From Candidatus Woesearchaeota archaeon (GTDB lineage Archaea > Nanobdellota > Nanobdellia > Woesearchaeales > GW2011-AR9), in NCBI GenBank assembly GCA_018664115.1, contig JABJOX010000013.1, positions 1 through 44,101 on the forward strand: a stretch of 44,101 nt of DNA, given 5' to 3'. A program made the translations under genes and the position numbers. This document shows, piece by piece, positions 6,986 to 15,451 of this stretch (position 1 is its first letter; every line of letters starts with the position of its first letter). The notes below the pieces were generated by a model. The model had not been told where the DNA came from. It worked only from the letters and a program-made list of their open reading frames with translations, and made no database searches.

Positions 6986-8959
6986 TTACTTTAACAACAA
7001 AGCTAGTAAGAACAGAATCACTGATAGTAAAATAACAATTCCTGCTACAAACAGTAAAGTCATTCTTAAATTACTAAAGCCTGATTCTTGAACTCCATCT
7101 TGACTGAAATCAGTAAAATCTAAAGGTTGAATCTCAACACTGGACCCACTTGTTTGTGGTGGAATATAATTGTCCAATAAAGTATTATATTGGTTATTAT
7201 CTTCCCCATTAAGAAGGTCGTCAATGTCATCTCTTAGATCTATGATGTCATCTTCAAGCTCTGATAAATCATCTAAAAGACTTTCATCGATATCATCTTC
7301 ATCTTCAAGATCATTAATCATGTCTTCAACATCATTCTCAAGATCTTTCAAATCATCATCTAAATCTTCAAGTTTCTTTTCATACTTCTCAATGTCTTTG
7401 TCGTCATCATCTTTTACTGCTTTCTCGTACTTCTTTTCAAAATAAGTAAAGTCATCTTCATCACTTTCAAACTCATCTTTGTACTCTTCGTACTCAGCTT
7501 CATCAGCAGTTTGATCATCGTCAGCAGGAGTTGAACCATCTTCTCCAGCACTATCACAAGCATCTCCTAATCCATCTCCGTCAGTATCTACTTGAGTAGG
7601 ATTAGCTGCTAATGGACAATTGTCAACTGAATCTAAATGTCCGTCTGCATCAGTATCAACAGGAGTTATAGGATCTACTTCACAAGTAGTAGCATCAAAT
7701 TCCTCTGTAGCTAAAAAGATCACCATCTCTTCAATTAACTGATTAAACTTTTCAGCAAGAGAAGCAAAATCTTCAGCTAATGAATTACCTTGAGCTTCCA
7801 ATTTTAAAACGTGACCATTTAAAGATTCTTCATAACCTGCAGAAAAAATTATAGTAACCGCTAATCCAAACTGAATTGTCTCAGCTTGTTCTTCATCTCC
7901 AGTACACATTGCTGTTTGATAAGCCACTACAGAATCTTCAAACATTCCTTTAAACAGTAAATAAGCATTTTCGCTTTCTCTTAATGCATTCATTAAATCA
8001 TCATCAGGATCAACTGGACCTTCTGGATTATAATCTCTGTCACAAACATTGCCAATACCATCAGCATCAACATCTTCTTGACCAGAATTAGCTACAAAAG
8101 GACAGTTATCTTCTAAATCATAAATTCTGTCTCCATCAGTATCAAGCTCAACTGGGTCAACTGGATCTTCTGGGACATAATCTCTGTCACAAACATTACC
8201 AATACCATCATGATCGAAATCAGCTTGATTTGGATTAACTACTAAAAAGCAATTGTCTTCAGAATCAACAAATCCGTCACCATCAGTATCAACTGAATCT
8301 ACTGGATCAACTGGGTCTTCAGGAACATCTACATAATCAAGATCGCAAACATTACCAATACCATCATGGTCAGCATCTTCTTGACCAAAATTAGAGGTTA
8401 ATATACAATTATCGCAAACATCTCCAATGCCATCATTATCAAAATCAGCTTGATTAGGATTTGCTGTTTCTAAACAGTTATCACAAACATCGCCAACACC
8501 ATCATTATCAGTGTCTTCTTGTTCAGGATTAGCAGTCAAAGGACAATTATCATTTGCTTTATCTACCCCATCACGATCTGCATCGTGTTCATCTAAAATA
8601 GCTACAATTGTATTATAATTGTCAACATCAACAGTTTTTACTTTTTCAAAATCTGCAAGTAATTCATTTAAACTTAATTCTTCAGCTAAACTAATAGCCT
8701 TATTTAAAATTAAAATTTCTCCATACAAAGAACTCTCTAAATTATGTAACCCATTAAGAATTTCTTCTGTAGGACCAATAGCACCAAGTTTAACAAACAA
8801 AAGATTAAAATCTTCGTTTAATGATTCACTTGATAACTTTAATTCACTTAATTTATAACTTAAAATTGCTTCTTGTTCATCATCAGCAAGAACAAATGAA
8901 CTAACTGAAACTAACAAAAGCAAAATAATAAATAAAGATTGTATTTTTTTTGTTATCAT
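6986..8959 (-). CDS. Secreted, membrane-anchored thrombospondin type 3 repeat protein
   Basis: This is a large surface protein (657 aa). It begins with a signal peptide (MITKKIQSLFIILLLLVS...VLADD). A helical domain of about 100 residues follows, then five TSP3-type calcium-binding repeats ('DTDNDGVGDVCDNC', ANPNQADFDNDGIG) with short DPVDPV linkers. A second helical domain and a sixth TSP3 repeat come next, followed by a very acidic Asp/Glu/Lys coiled-coil stretch. One C-terminal membrane helix (LLFVAGIVILLSVILFLLALLLK) anchors it. I chose the ATG at 8959 over the TTG at 8980 because GGAGG lies 10 nt upstream of it. Cysteines in each repeat probably pair, and Ca2+ would rigidify the stalk. 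A role in adhesion or cell-cell contact is inferred. Confidence 0.9.
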   Translation of the reverse strand: MITKKIQSLFIILLLLVSVSSFVLADDEQEAILSYKLSELKLSSESLNEDFNLLFVKLGAIGPTEEILNGLHNLESSLYGEILILNKAISLAEELSLNELLADFEKVKTVDVDNYNTIVAILDEHDADRDGVDKANDNCPLTANPEQEDTDNDGVGDVCDNCLETANPNQADFDNDGIGDVCDNCILTSNFGQEDADHDGIGNVCDLDYVDVPEDPVDPVDSVDTDGDGFVDSEDNCFLVVNPNQADFDHDGIGNVCDRDYVPEDPVDPVELDTDGDRIYDLEDNCPFVANSGQEDVDADGIGNVCDRDYNPEGPVDPDDDLMNALRESENAYLLFKGMFEDSVVAYQTAMCTGDEEQAETIQFGLAVTIIFSAGYEESLNGHVLKLEAQGNSLAEDFASLAEKFNQLIEEMVIFLATEEFDATTCEVDPITPVDTDADGHLDSVDNCPLAANPTQVDTDGDGLGDACDSAGEDGSTPADDDQTADEAEYEEYKDEFESDEDDFTYFEKKYEKAVKDDDDKDIEKYEKKLEDLDDDLKDLENDVEDMINDLEDEDDIDESLLDDLSELEDDIIDLRDDIDDLLNGEDNNQYNTLLDNYIPPQTSGSSVEIQPLDFTDFSQDGVQESGFSNLRMTLLFVAGIVILLSVILFLLALLLK

Positions 8960-8969
8960 TGTAATTTTT

Positions 8970-8974
8970 CCTCC
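8970..8974 (-). promoter_or_regulatory. Shine-Dalgarno that fixes the TSP3-protein start
   Basis: GGAGG on the minus strand lies 10 nt before the ATG at 8959. It falls inside the longer ORF that begins at TTG 8980, so it argues for the later start. Confidence 0.7.
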
Positions 8975-9060
8975 AATCAATTAAATTACTACCTCTTAGT
9001 GAGACTTCTTTTATAAAGTTTTCGTAAACATCTACTCAAAAGTAACAAATCCTGCGAAAG

Positions 9061-9068
9061 ATTTAAAT
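9061..9068 (+). promoter_or_regulatory. TATA box upstream of the repeat-protein gene
   Basis: TTTAAATA lies about 58 nt before the ATG at 9123. It predicts a short 5' leader, consistent with the GAGGG SD-like stretch just before the start. Confidence 0.55.
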
Positions 9069-9122
9069 ACCAGCACCATTGGGAAGTAACAAAACAATTA
9101 AAATTACGAGGGTTAAATAAAA

Positions 9123-10187
9123 ATGGTAAACTATTTAAAAAAAATATTAACTTCTGGATTAGTAGCAGGAATGATTATCGCTCCTGGATGTGGAGATACT
9201 AATAATATACATATCCACAATTATAATAAAGATGCAAAACAAGAATCATCTGACGTTAGAGTAGATACTCAATTTAATGATGGTTATCGTCAAGCTGATA
9301 TTCAAACTGAAGTTATTGAAGATTTATTTGTTGCAGAAGACAATTTAGATTTAAACGCACAAGATACAAACATTGATTCTAATGTAGAAGACTTACTTAC
9401 TACTGAAGTTAGTGCAGATTTAAAAGATATTTATACTGCAGAAGTTACAGATGTAGAAGATACATATGAAGTTAAAGCAGATGTAAAAGATTCATACGAA
9501 GTTAGCGACAACACAGAAGTAGAAGACACTTATGAAATTAATGTTGATACTAATGTAGAAGACGCTTATGAAGTTAACGATGTAGAAGATGTATTTGAAA
9601 TTAACGCAGATGTAGAAGACACATATGTTGCAGAAGTTAACGATGTAGAAGATATATTTGAAATTAGTGCAGATGTAGAAGACATTTATCTTGCAGAAGT
9701 TAATGATGTAGAAGACGCATATGAAGTTAATGCAGATGCAGAAATTGAAAATGACGCTGCTGATTCTTTAGTAGAACAAATATTAAGTTGTGAAAATTTA
9801 AATGAAGTTCCTGCTTGTTTAGGAGATGATTATGCAACTTTAGTTTCTACAGGATTAGAAGTTAACACTGCGATTGATTTAGAATATGCAGGCGTAACTA
9901 CTGATCAAGATGTAGACCATTTCAAGATGATTGTTTCTGGAAACCCTTGTGTATTACCAGAATACTTTGAAGAAAGTTGTCTTGCTTGGATAAATACAGA
10001 GAAACCAGGAATATCTACTGTTAAATTAATTGACGAAGAAAATATTGAAATTAGAGGAGGCTTGTTAGAAAGAATTGCTGCTCTTACTGTACTAGCTAAT
10101 GGAGAAGTTCAAGGAAGTGAATGTGTTATCACTGGAATTGATCCAAACACAGCATCAGTTAATTGTAATGAGCAACCAGAAGAATAA
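9123..10187 (+). CDS. Secreted (possible lipoprotein) acidic repeat protein
   Basis: This 354-aa product is not a recognised family. It has an N-terminal export signal ending in 'IIAPGCGDTNN', a possible lipobox. A low-complexity acidic region (about residues 70-215) is built from repeats of the type V-E-D-x-Y/F-E-V. The C-terminal domain of about 140 residues holds six cysteines (SCENLNEVPACLGDD, GNPCVLPEYFEESCLAW, SECVITG, VNCNEQ) and is probably folded and disulfide-bonded. Within the repeat region is an in-frame tandem repeat of 63 bp (separate entry). A T-rich tract follows the stop. The neighbouring TSP3 gene runs in the opposite direction; both are likely surface proteins. Confidence 0.85.
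   Translation: MVNYLKKILTSGLVAGMIIAPGCGDTNNIHIHNYNKDAKQESSDVRVDTQFNDGYRQADIQTEVIEDLFVAEDNLDLNAQDTNIDSNVEDLLTTEVSADLKDIYTAEVTDVEDTYEVKADVKDSYEVSDNTEVEDTYEINVDTNVEDAYEVNDVEDVFEINADVEDTYVAEVNDVEDIFEISADVEDIYLAEVNDVEDAYEVNADAEIENDAADSLVEQILSCENLNEVPACLGDDYATLVSTGLEVNTAIDLEYAGVTTDQDVDHFKMIVSGNPCVLPEYFEESCLAWINTEKPGISTVKLIDEENIEIRGGLLERIAALTVLANGEVQGSECVITGIDPNTASVNCNEQPEE
9576..9743 (+). repeat. Tandem 63-bp (21-codon) repeat, about 2.7 copies
   Basis: Unit starts are at 9576, 9639 and 9702 (last unit partial). The unit encodes N-D-V-E-D-x-F-E-I-x-A-D-V-E-D-x-Y-x-A-E-V. The copies differ at only a few bases, so the expansion is recent compared with the older, shorter VED repeats around it. It stays in frame, so copy-number change would only alter stalk length. 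Confidence 0.85.
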
Positions 10188-10215
10188 TTTTCTTTTTTTC
10201 TTTTTTCTTTTTTAA
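10187..10215 (+). terminator. T-tract terminator after the repeat-protein gene
   Basis: Three clustered runs of 6-7 T (ttttctttttttcttttttc) directly follow the stop. Such tracts are the usual intrinsic termination signal for archaeal RNA polymerase. Confidence 0.65.
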
Positions 10216-10225
10216 TATATAAAAA

Positions 10226-10702
10226 TCAAATAATAACTTCTCCACGATGAATCTTTGGTAAAAAATTTAGAATCTTTTTCTCTTTATATTTAGCACAACC
10301 AAAAATTTCCTGATTATATTTCAATAAAATAAACTTATTATCATCACCTAAATCTTTTTCTAAATCTATACCCTGGAAATAATCTTTCATTTCTTTTTCA
10401 GAAAATTCGACAACATTTTTTAAGGTAACTTTATTTTTTTCAGCCTCTTTTGCTAATAATTGTGCCCCTTCTTTACTTAATCTAACGTGATTATGTTTTA
10501 CCTCAGCGAAATATAACCCAATCCTATCTATTTTAAGTTTATCAATATCTAATCTTCCAATATCTTTATTAACAAGAAAAATTCTATTTTTATCATTCCT
10601 TAAATAGGCATAATCATTTTTTAAAGAATAACCAAAATCATTTTGAGTAATTACTTTAATCTTTTTAATTTCCCGCGTATTTAAAATAATTAATTTTTGC
10701 AT
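10226..10702 (-). CDS. Stand-alone PUA-domain RNA-binding protein
   Basis: This 158-aa protein matches the PUA-like domain found at the C-terminus of NSUN/RsmF-type RNA methyltransferases and in Nip7-like proteins. The clues are 'RIGLYFAEVKHNHVRLSKEGAQLL', a central 'DYFQGIDLEKDLG', and the closing strand 'KKILNFLPKIHRGE'. No methyltransferase domain is attached, so it probably acts as an RNA-binding adaptor in rRNA or tRNA modification; that role is inferred. It is likely expressed from its own promoter (T/A-rich box upstream of the ATG). Confidence 0.7.
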   Translation of the reverse strand: MQKLIILNTREIKKIKVITQNDFGYSLKNDYAYLRNDKNRIFLVNKDIGRLDIDKLKIDRIGLYFAEVKHNHVRLSKEGAQLLAKEAEKNKVTLKNVVEFSEKEMKDYFQGIDLEKDLGDDNKFILLKYNQEIFGCAKYKEKKILNFLPKIHRGEVII

Positions 10703-10743
10703 AATACTAAAGAACTATAGATAATTTAAAAACTTATCCTACT

Positions 10744-10980
10744 TTATTCAACCGGTTCCAATTTAATAATCTGTACCGGACAAACATCAACAGCTTCCTG
10801 ATTCTGAGAACGAGCATCTTCAGTTTCAATTATTCGGTCCCAATGATTGTCAACTTTCTTACTTTCTTTAAGATGAGCCATTCCTTCTTGATCCATTTCC
10901 CAAAAGTCTGGACAAACAGCTGCACAAGCACCGCAACTGATACATTCTTCTTTAAAGTGTAAAATTTTAAATTTTGTCAT
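10744..10980 (-). CDS. Single-cluster [4Fe-4S] ferredoxin
   Basis: This is a 78-aa ferredoxin, a one-electron carrier. 'CISCGACAAVCP' near the N-terminus and a C-terminal 'VCPVQII' give the four cluster ligands, as in Thermococcales-type monocluster ferredoxins. The extra cysteine before the first CP, which forms a disulfide in that family, has no obvious partner here because the matching position holds Asn/Gln. An insertion of charged residues lies between the two halves. AAGGTGA upstream of the ATG is a plausible SD. No oxidoreductase partner is adjacent. Confidence 0.93.
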   Translation of the reverse strand: MTKFKILHFKEECISCGACAAVCPDFWEMDQEGMAHLKESKKVDNHWDRIIETEDARSQNQEAVDVCPVQIIKLEPVE

Positions 10981-11109
10981 TTTTTGTCACCTTAGTTTAA
11001 TTTTATTTATAATTCCCATTCAGAAATTAAACCCATTTATAATTGTTTTCTTTCTTAACCAGCCATATTAGCGAAAAGCTTATATAATCATTTTTATTTA
11101 TTTAGTATT

Positions 11110-12072
11110 ATGAAAAAGAGTGTAAGTGTTGTTAAAGTATTAAGTATTATCCTATTAACATTATTTCTAGTTGCTTGTAAAGGTCAAGTCCAAGCAGGTG
11201 ATCAACCTTTAGACACTGCAGCAGCTCTTAGAATAGTACAAACTGGCACGCAAGGAATTGAAGCCAAAACATTACCTAACCAACCACCAAACTTAATTTA
11301 TGACCAAAATGAATTAGTAGCTTTAGTAGAAGTTCAGAACCGAGGTAATGCTGATTTAGATGTCACTCAATGTTTTATGCAAATTACTGGTTTTGACACA
11401 AATATTATTTCTGGAAGTTTTGGCTTACCACAATCTTGTGCAGTTAATGTTGGAACTTTAGAAGGAAAAAATGTTTATAATGTTGAAGGCAGTACTAATT
11501 TACTTGAATTCAGAGCACCAAACATTGTTTTACCATTAGGAGTTTTTGAATACAATCCTAATTTAAATTTTCTAACTTGTTATGATTACCATACTGTTGC
11601 TAATCCTCAAGTTTGTGTGGACCCCTTATTTTATCAGGTTACTGCTGAACAAAAATCTTGTACTCCACAAAATGTGGTTATGACTGGTGGACAAGGTGCA
11701 CCAGTAGGAATCAGTTATGTTGCTGTAGATATGGTTGGTAACAAAGCTATCTTTGAAATTAATATAGTTAATAATGGTGGAGGAAGAATTCTTGCTCCAG
11801 GAGCAAATATCCAAAATTGTGGCAGTCTTGGATTAGATTATCAAGATTTAGACAAAGTTCGTTATGAAGTAAGTTTAAGTGGTGGTTCACCAATAAGTTG
11901 TAGCCCAATTGACAAAATGGTTAGGTTAACAAATAATCAAGGAAAAATTGTTTGCAGTTTTTCAATCAATTCCCCTTCTGCTTTTGAAACGCCGTTATTT
12001 ATTGATTTAGATTATAGTTACATTAAATCATTTCAACAACCAATTAAAATCGTTAGAACACCCGGAACATAA
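11110..12072 (+). CDS. Surface lipoprotein with CARDB-like modules, family member 1
   Basis: This 320-aa protein starts with a lipoprotein signal peptide (lipobox LVAC at about residues 20-23). The mature part looks all-beta, with two modules. The N-terminal module contains 'LVALVEVQNRGNADL', a CARDB-like adhesion strand pattern. The C-terminal module runs 'GGQGAPVGISYVAVD', 'FEINIVNNGGGRIL', 'VRLTNNQGKIVCSF' and ends 'IDLDYSYIKSFQQPI'. The same C-terminal layout recurs in 12143-13033, 38122-39000 and 38997-40811. A TATA-like CTTATATAATC lies about 28 nt upstream, which suggests a leaderless mRNA. Its role is probably on the cell surface; the ligand is unknown. Confidence 0.85.
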   Translation: MKKSVSVVKVLSIILLTLFLVACKGQVQAGDQPLDTAAALRIVQTGTQGIEAKTLPNQPPNLIYDQNELVALVEVQNRGNADLDVTQCFMQITGFDTNIISGSFGLPQSCAVNVGTLEGKNVYNVEGSTNLLEFRAPNIVLPLGVFEYNPNLNFLTCYDYHTVANPQVCVDPLFYQVTAEQKSCTPQNVVMTGGQGAPVGISYVAVDMVGNKAIFEINIVNNGGGRILAPGANIQNCGSLGLDYQDLDKVRYEVSLSGGSPISCSPIDKMVRLTNNQGKIVCSFSINSPSAFETPLFIDLDYSYIKSFQQPIKIVRTPGT

Positions 12073-12142
12073 GGCAAACTTTAAAAACTCCAATTCTTTT
12101 CTCTTACTATAAATATTAATATTAAAAGAGAGGTAGATTAAA

Positions 12143-13033
12143 ATGAAAAAAATTATATTGTCAGTAATGGTTATTAGTTTGTTATTTCTAGCTGCTTGTG
12201 AAGGGGAACAACAACAAACTTCCACTGGAGCATACATTGGTGGAACCCAAGGAGTTACAGGAAATTTTGAACCTTTTGGAGTTGAAGAAGATACAGTTTA
12301 TAGTATTTTTGATACTGAAACATTTCCCATTGAATTAACTTTAAACAATAAGGGAGAATATGAACTTCAACCCGGAGATGTTAAAGTAACTTTAAAAGGT
12401 CCCTCTTTAGATTTTGGTGGAATTCCTTCTTTAAGTTTACAAAACGCAGATTTAGTTGATACTATCTCTGAGCTTCTTCCTACAGGTGGAGAAGAAACTA
12501 TCACTTTCTCTTCAGACGCAGAATATAATCAAGAAGTTAATGGTTACATTGATAGAGAATGGTTTGCAGATATTGAATATACTTATCAAACTTATTTAAT
12601 CATTCCAGAAGTTTGTTTGAAAGAAGACTTAAAAGACGACCGAGTTTGTGATGTAGAAGGCACGAAAACTTTCTTTGTTTCCGGTGCACCAATTACTGTT
12701 AATACTGTTAGTGAAACAACTGCAGGAAAAGGCATTATGGCTTTAACAATTAAAGTAAGTAATGTTGGTGGTGGAGACGTAACTAAGCCTGGTGAAGAAT
12801 TTGGCGTGCAAGAAAGAATAACTTATTCCATTGATGATTCTAACTGGGAATGTAAACAAGCTGGTAAAATTAACGAAGCTCGTTTGATCAACGGTGAAAC
12901 TAACATTGTTTGTAAATTAAAAACTGCTTTAGCAAAAGACACTTTAGCTACTAAACAAGTTAAGATCACTTTCGACTATACTTACCGAGACTTAATCTCA
13001 GAAAAGTTAAGAATTAAAGAAAGCGCTAAGTAA
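12143..13033 (+). CDS. Surface lipoprotein with CARDB-like modules, family member 2
   Basis: This is a 296-aa tandem relative of the preceding gene. The signal peptide ends in the lipobox LAAC (about residues 16-19). Features are 'FPIELTLNNKGEYELQPGDVK' in the first module, then 'VSGAPITVNTVSET', 'TIKVSNVGGGDVTKPG', 'NIVCKLKTALA' and the closing 'ITFDYTYRDLISEKL' in the second. Cysteines in the second module match those of member 1. An SD (GAGAGGT) precedes the ATG, unlike the leaderless neighbour. It probably lies on the same surface assembly as member 1. Confidence 0.85.
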   Translation: MKKIILSVMVISLLFLAACEGEQQQTSTGAYIGGTQGVTGNFEPFGVEEDTVYSIFDTETFPIELTLNNKGEYELQPGDVKVTLKGPSLDFGGIPSLSLQNADLVDTISELLPTGGEETITFSSDAEYNQEVNGYIDREWFADIEYTYQTYLIIPEVCLKEDLKDDRVCDVEGTKTFFVSGAPITVNTVSETTAGKGIMALTIKVSNVGGGDVTKPGEEFGVQERITYSIDDSNWECKQAGKINEARLINGETNIVCKLKTALAKDTLATKQVKITFDYTYRDLISEKLRIKESAK

Positions 13034-13062
13034 ATTTTAATTTTTTTATTTATTTTTATCTT
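13034..13062 (+). terminator. T-rich terminator after the lipoprotein pair
   Basis: The stretch attttaatttttttatttattttt follows the stop directly. It is a T-run signal typical of archaeal termination. Confidence 0.55.
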
Positions 13063-13110
13063 CTTATGTTTAGAAATCTTTATTAATTAGTTATCCTCTC
13101 GCAAATAGTT

Positions 13111-13560
13111 ATGGCTTATGAAATAATTGATGAAGATGAAAGAATCACATTAGAAGAAACTTTTGGTTTCCGTGGTGGAAATACTTGGCGAGACGCAGTT
13201 GATGAATTAAAAAATGCCCTGAAATCTGGTTCTTTTAGAGGTGTCCCAGATAATGCAGTAATCTATGCAACACAAGTCACTCCTGAAAGATATGAAGCTT
13301 ATATTGGAATTGCTGCTCCGAAAAAAGAAACAACTAACTCATCTTCTTTAATTATTCATGGTAATGAATTAGAAAGGTATATTGCCAGACTTCCTGGAAA
13401 AAATTTAGAAGAAAAATTAAGAAATATCAAAGAAGATGCGCAACAAGGTCAAATTAGTAAAAGAGCTGCACGAGCAATGATTGATACTCTTAAAGGATAT
13501 AACACCCTCAAAGATAAAGATTACGCTAAAGATAAAAGTTTAGAAGGCAGCTTGCTTTAG
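13111..13560 (+). CDS. Soluble protein of unknown function
   Basis: The 149-aa product is not recognised. It has no signal peptide or membrane segment. The N-terminal half has alternating strand/helix character ('FGFRGGNTWRDAVDELKNAL', 'NAVIYATQVTPERYEAYIGIA'). The C-terminal half is helical and charged. CTTTATTAATTAG about 28 nt upstream of the ATG is a plausible TATA box, so it probably has its own leaderless transcript and is not part of the lipoprotein unit. Confidence 0.75.
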   Translation: MAYEIIDEDERITLEETFGFRGGNTWRDAVDELKNALKSGSFRGVPDNAVIYATQVTPERYEAYIGIAAPKKETTNSSSLIIHGNELERYIARLPGKNLEEKLRNIKEDAQQGQISKRAARAMIDTLKGYNTLKDKDYAKDKSLEGSLL

Positions 13561-13572
13561 AAGTAATTATCT

Positions 13573-14199
13573 TTATTCAATCAAATTTTTCTCAATCAAA
13601 AATTCTTTAATAATCTCATACATTTTATCATAACCTTTTGAATTAGGATGTAATCCATCATCTAACAACTTTGAATGATCTAATTCTTTCCATGCCTCAA
13701 ATAAGTTAACAAACAAAACACTTTCTTTGTCACAAGAATTTTTAATAATATTATTATACTGCTCAACTCTTTCATTAAAGAAAAATGTAGTTTCGTAAGG
13801 ATTAGTTTTACTTTCATCCACAGGGGTTAAACCCACAAAAACAATTTCAGAAGAATATTTTTTTGCTAACTCAATCAATTTTAAAATATTTGTTTTGAAA
13901 TCTTCTGGAGTAGTCTGAGGATTATCTGGAGTGTCAATAAATCTAGAATCATTTGTCCCAATGCCAATTAGAATAACAAATTTATCTTCAGGTCTCTTTT
14001 TTTTAGTTCTTGCTTTACACTCTGTCTCAAAGCGATTCAATAAATCTGCAGAAGTATTACCAGAAATTCCTAAATTGTAAACTGCATTATAATAATCTTT
14101 GGCCTCAAAATAATTCTTTAATCTTCCAACCCAACCTAAACAAGGTTGTTCACCGCGACCAAAAGTAATACTAGCACCAAAACATAATATTGCATTCAT
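13573..14199 (-). CDS. SGNH/GDSL-family esterase
   Basis: This is a serine esterase or lipase-like hydrolase, about 208 aa. All four family blocks are visible: 'CFGASITFG' (block I, with Ala where GDSL usually has Asp), 'GISGNTSADLL' (block II Gly), 'IGIGTNDSRF' (block III GxND) and 'LDDGLHPNSKGY' (block V Asp-x-x-His). The ORF track starts at a TTG (14238) that overlaps the upstream MFS stop. The ATG at 14199 places block I at the usual distance from the N-terminus, so I prefer it, but the TTG start with coupling cannot be excluded. No signal peptide is seen, so it acts in the cytosol. Substrate unknown. Confidence 0.9.
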   Translation of the reverse strand: MNAILCFGASITFGRGEQPCLGWVGRLKNYFEAKDYYNAVYNLGISGNTSADLLNRFETECKARTKKKRPEDKFVILIGIGTNDSRFIDTPDNPQTTPEDFKTNILKLIELAKKYSSEIVFVGLTPVDESKTNPYETTFFFNERVEQYNNIIKNSCDKESVLFVNLFEAWKELDHSKLLDDGLHPNSKGYDKMYEIIKEFLIEKNLIE

Positions 14200-14234
14200 T
14201 TTATTATTAATTTTTCTCCCATTTATATATCTTA

Positions 14235-15419
14235 TCAACTCTCAACCCTAACAACATCATTCTCATTAATTCTGAAAACTATTGCGCCAATAACAATTAT
14301 TACACCCATCACAATAAACGAAGTAATCAAATTTTTATTTGCTATGCTCCCTATTACCAAATTCATTATTGCTAAATAAGCGGAAACTATCATTGAAATT
14401 ACTGATAATACAGTTGCCCTATTATGGCTTTCAATGTGGTCATTTTGATATTGTGAAAATAAAGGATCTCTTAAAATACTTGTTCCCCTAAGAAGAAGGT
14501 ACCATATGAAAGATAATGCTGGCCCAATAATAAAAGCCATAGCAAGATAAAAAATTCCCGGAAGAATAGTGGTTAAGAAAATTGTTTTTTTCATCCCAAT
14601 CTTTTCTTCGATTTTATAAGCATATTTAATTAACAATGCTCCTAAAAGTGAACCCCCTGCCATAGATATTCCCCAAAGTGCATTTGGGACACCAGCAATC
14701 AAAAAGTAAGGTTGAAAAAGAAACATGATAATATGATAAAATGGAAGTGTAAATAAAGAAAGATAAATAATTCTTCTTAATGATTTATTTTTAAGAATAT
14801 GAGCAGTAGATTCTTTAAATAAAATTAAAGGACTTACTTCTTTGATTTTCTTTTGATGTTTTCTTTCTGTAATAAATAAAGAAATGATAAAAGCAATTAT
14901 TGCCCCAAATGTAAAAAGCCAAATTAATAAAACAAAAGTATTTGGATCATGGCTTCTGGCAAGATAACCACCAGTAGCTATAGCAATAACAATTCCTATT
15001 AAAGAATAGGAATTTATAGAACCCCAAATTTTACTCATTTCTTTTTCTCTTTTTTGATACTTTAAAGCATCGTATACTAACGCTTCTATGGCACCAGAAC
15101 CAAAAGCAATCCCAATTCCGAAGAGAACTTGGATTATAATAAATTCATAGTACGAATAAGCAAAGATAGTCCAAATATTTCCAATAATTAGAAGAAGCAT
15201 TAGGAAAGATAAAGAAAACTTTCTGCCAATCTTGTCAGCAATAATTCCTGTAGGAACTTCTGAAAATAAAACTGCAATTATTAATACTGCTTCTAAAGAA
15301 ACTATTTGAAATGTATCTAATCCTCTTGAAAAATAAAATAAAGCTAAAATAGGTGAAAAGAAAAATAATGATTTGAAGAAGTAAATCCATTTAAGTTTAG
15401 TAATATTATCAAACTTCAT
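14235..15419 (-). CDS. MFS transporter
   Basis: This is a 394-aa, twelve-helix major facilitator protein. The loop 2-3 motif appears as 'GIIADKIGRKFSLSF', the classic MFS motif A. 'FGIGIAFGSGAIEALVYDAL' and the central charged loop (residues about 185-205) divide the two halves. It lies directly upstream of the SGNH esterase on the same strand, so both are probably one transcript, perhaps handling the same compound. A TTTTATATAA box about 27 nt upstream of the ATG suggests leaderless expression. Such transporters in small-genome archaea are often acquired from bacteria; here that is inference. Confidence 0.93.
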   Translation of the reverse strand: MKFDNITKLKWIYFFKSLFFFSPILALFYFSRGLDTFQIVSLEAVLIIAVLFSEVPTGIIADKIGRKFSLSFLMLLLIIGNIWTIFAYSYYEFIIIQVLFGIGIAFGSGAIEALVYDALKYQKREKEMSKIWGSINSYSLIGIVIAIATGGYLARSHDPNTFVLLIWLFTFGAIIAFIISLFITERKHQKKIKEVSPLILFKESTAHILKNKSLRRIIYLSLFTLPFYHIIMFLFQPYFLIAGVPNALWGISMAGGSLLGALLIKYAYKIEEKIGMKKTIFLTTILPGIFYLAMAFIIGPALSFIWYLLLRGTSILRDPLFSQYQNDHIESHNRATVLSVISMIVSAYLAIMNLVIGSIANKNLITSFIVMGVIIVIGAIVFRINENDVVRVES

Positions 15420-15451
15420 AATTAAAAAAGAAATACGCTAATTATATAAAA

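Noticed and set aside
7170-7445. Plus-strand 91-aa Ser-rich ORF
   Set aside because: Antisense shadow of the acidic Asp/Glu-rich coiled coil of the TSP3 protein; reverse of GA-rich codons gives Ser.
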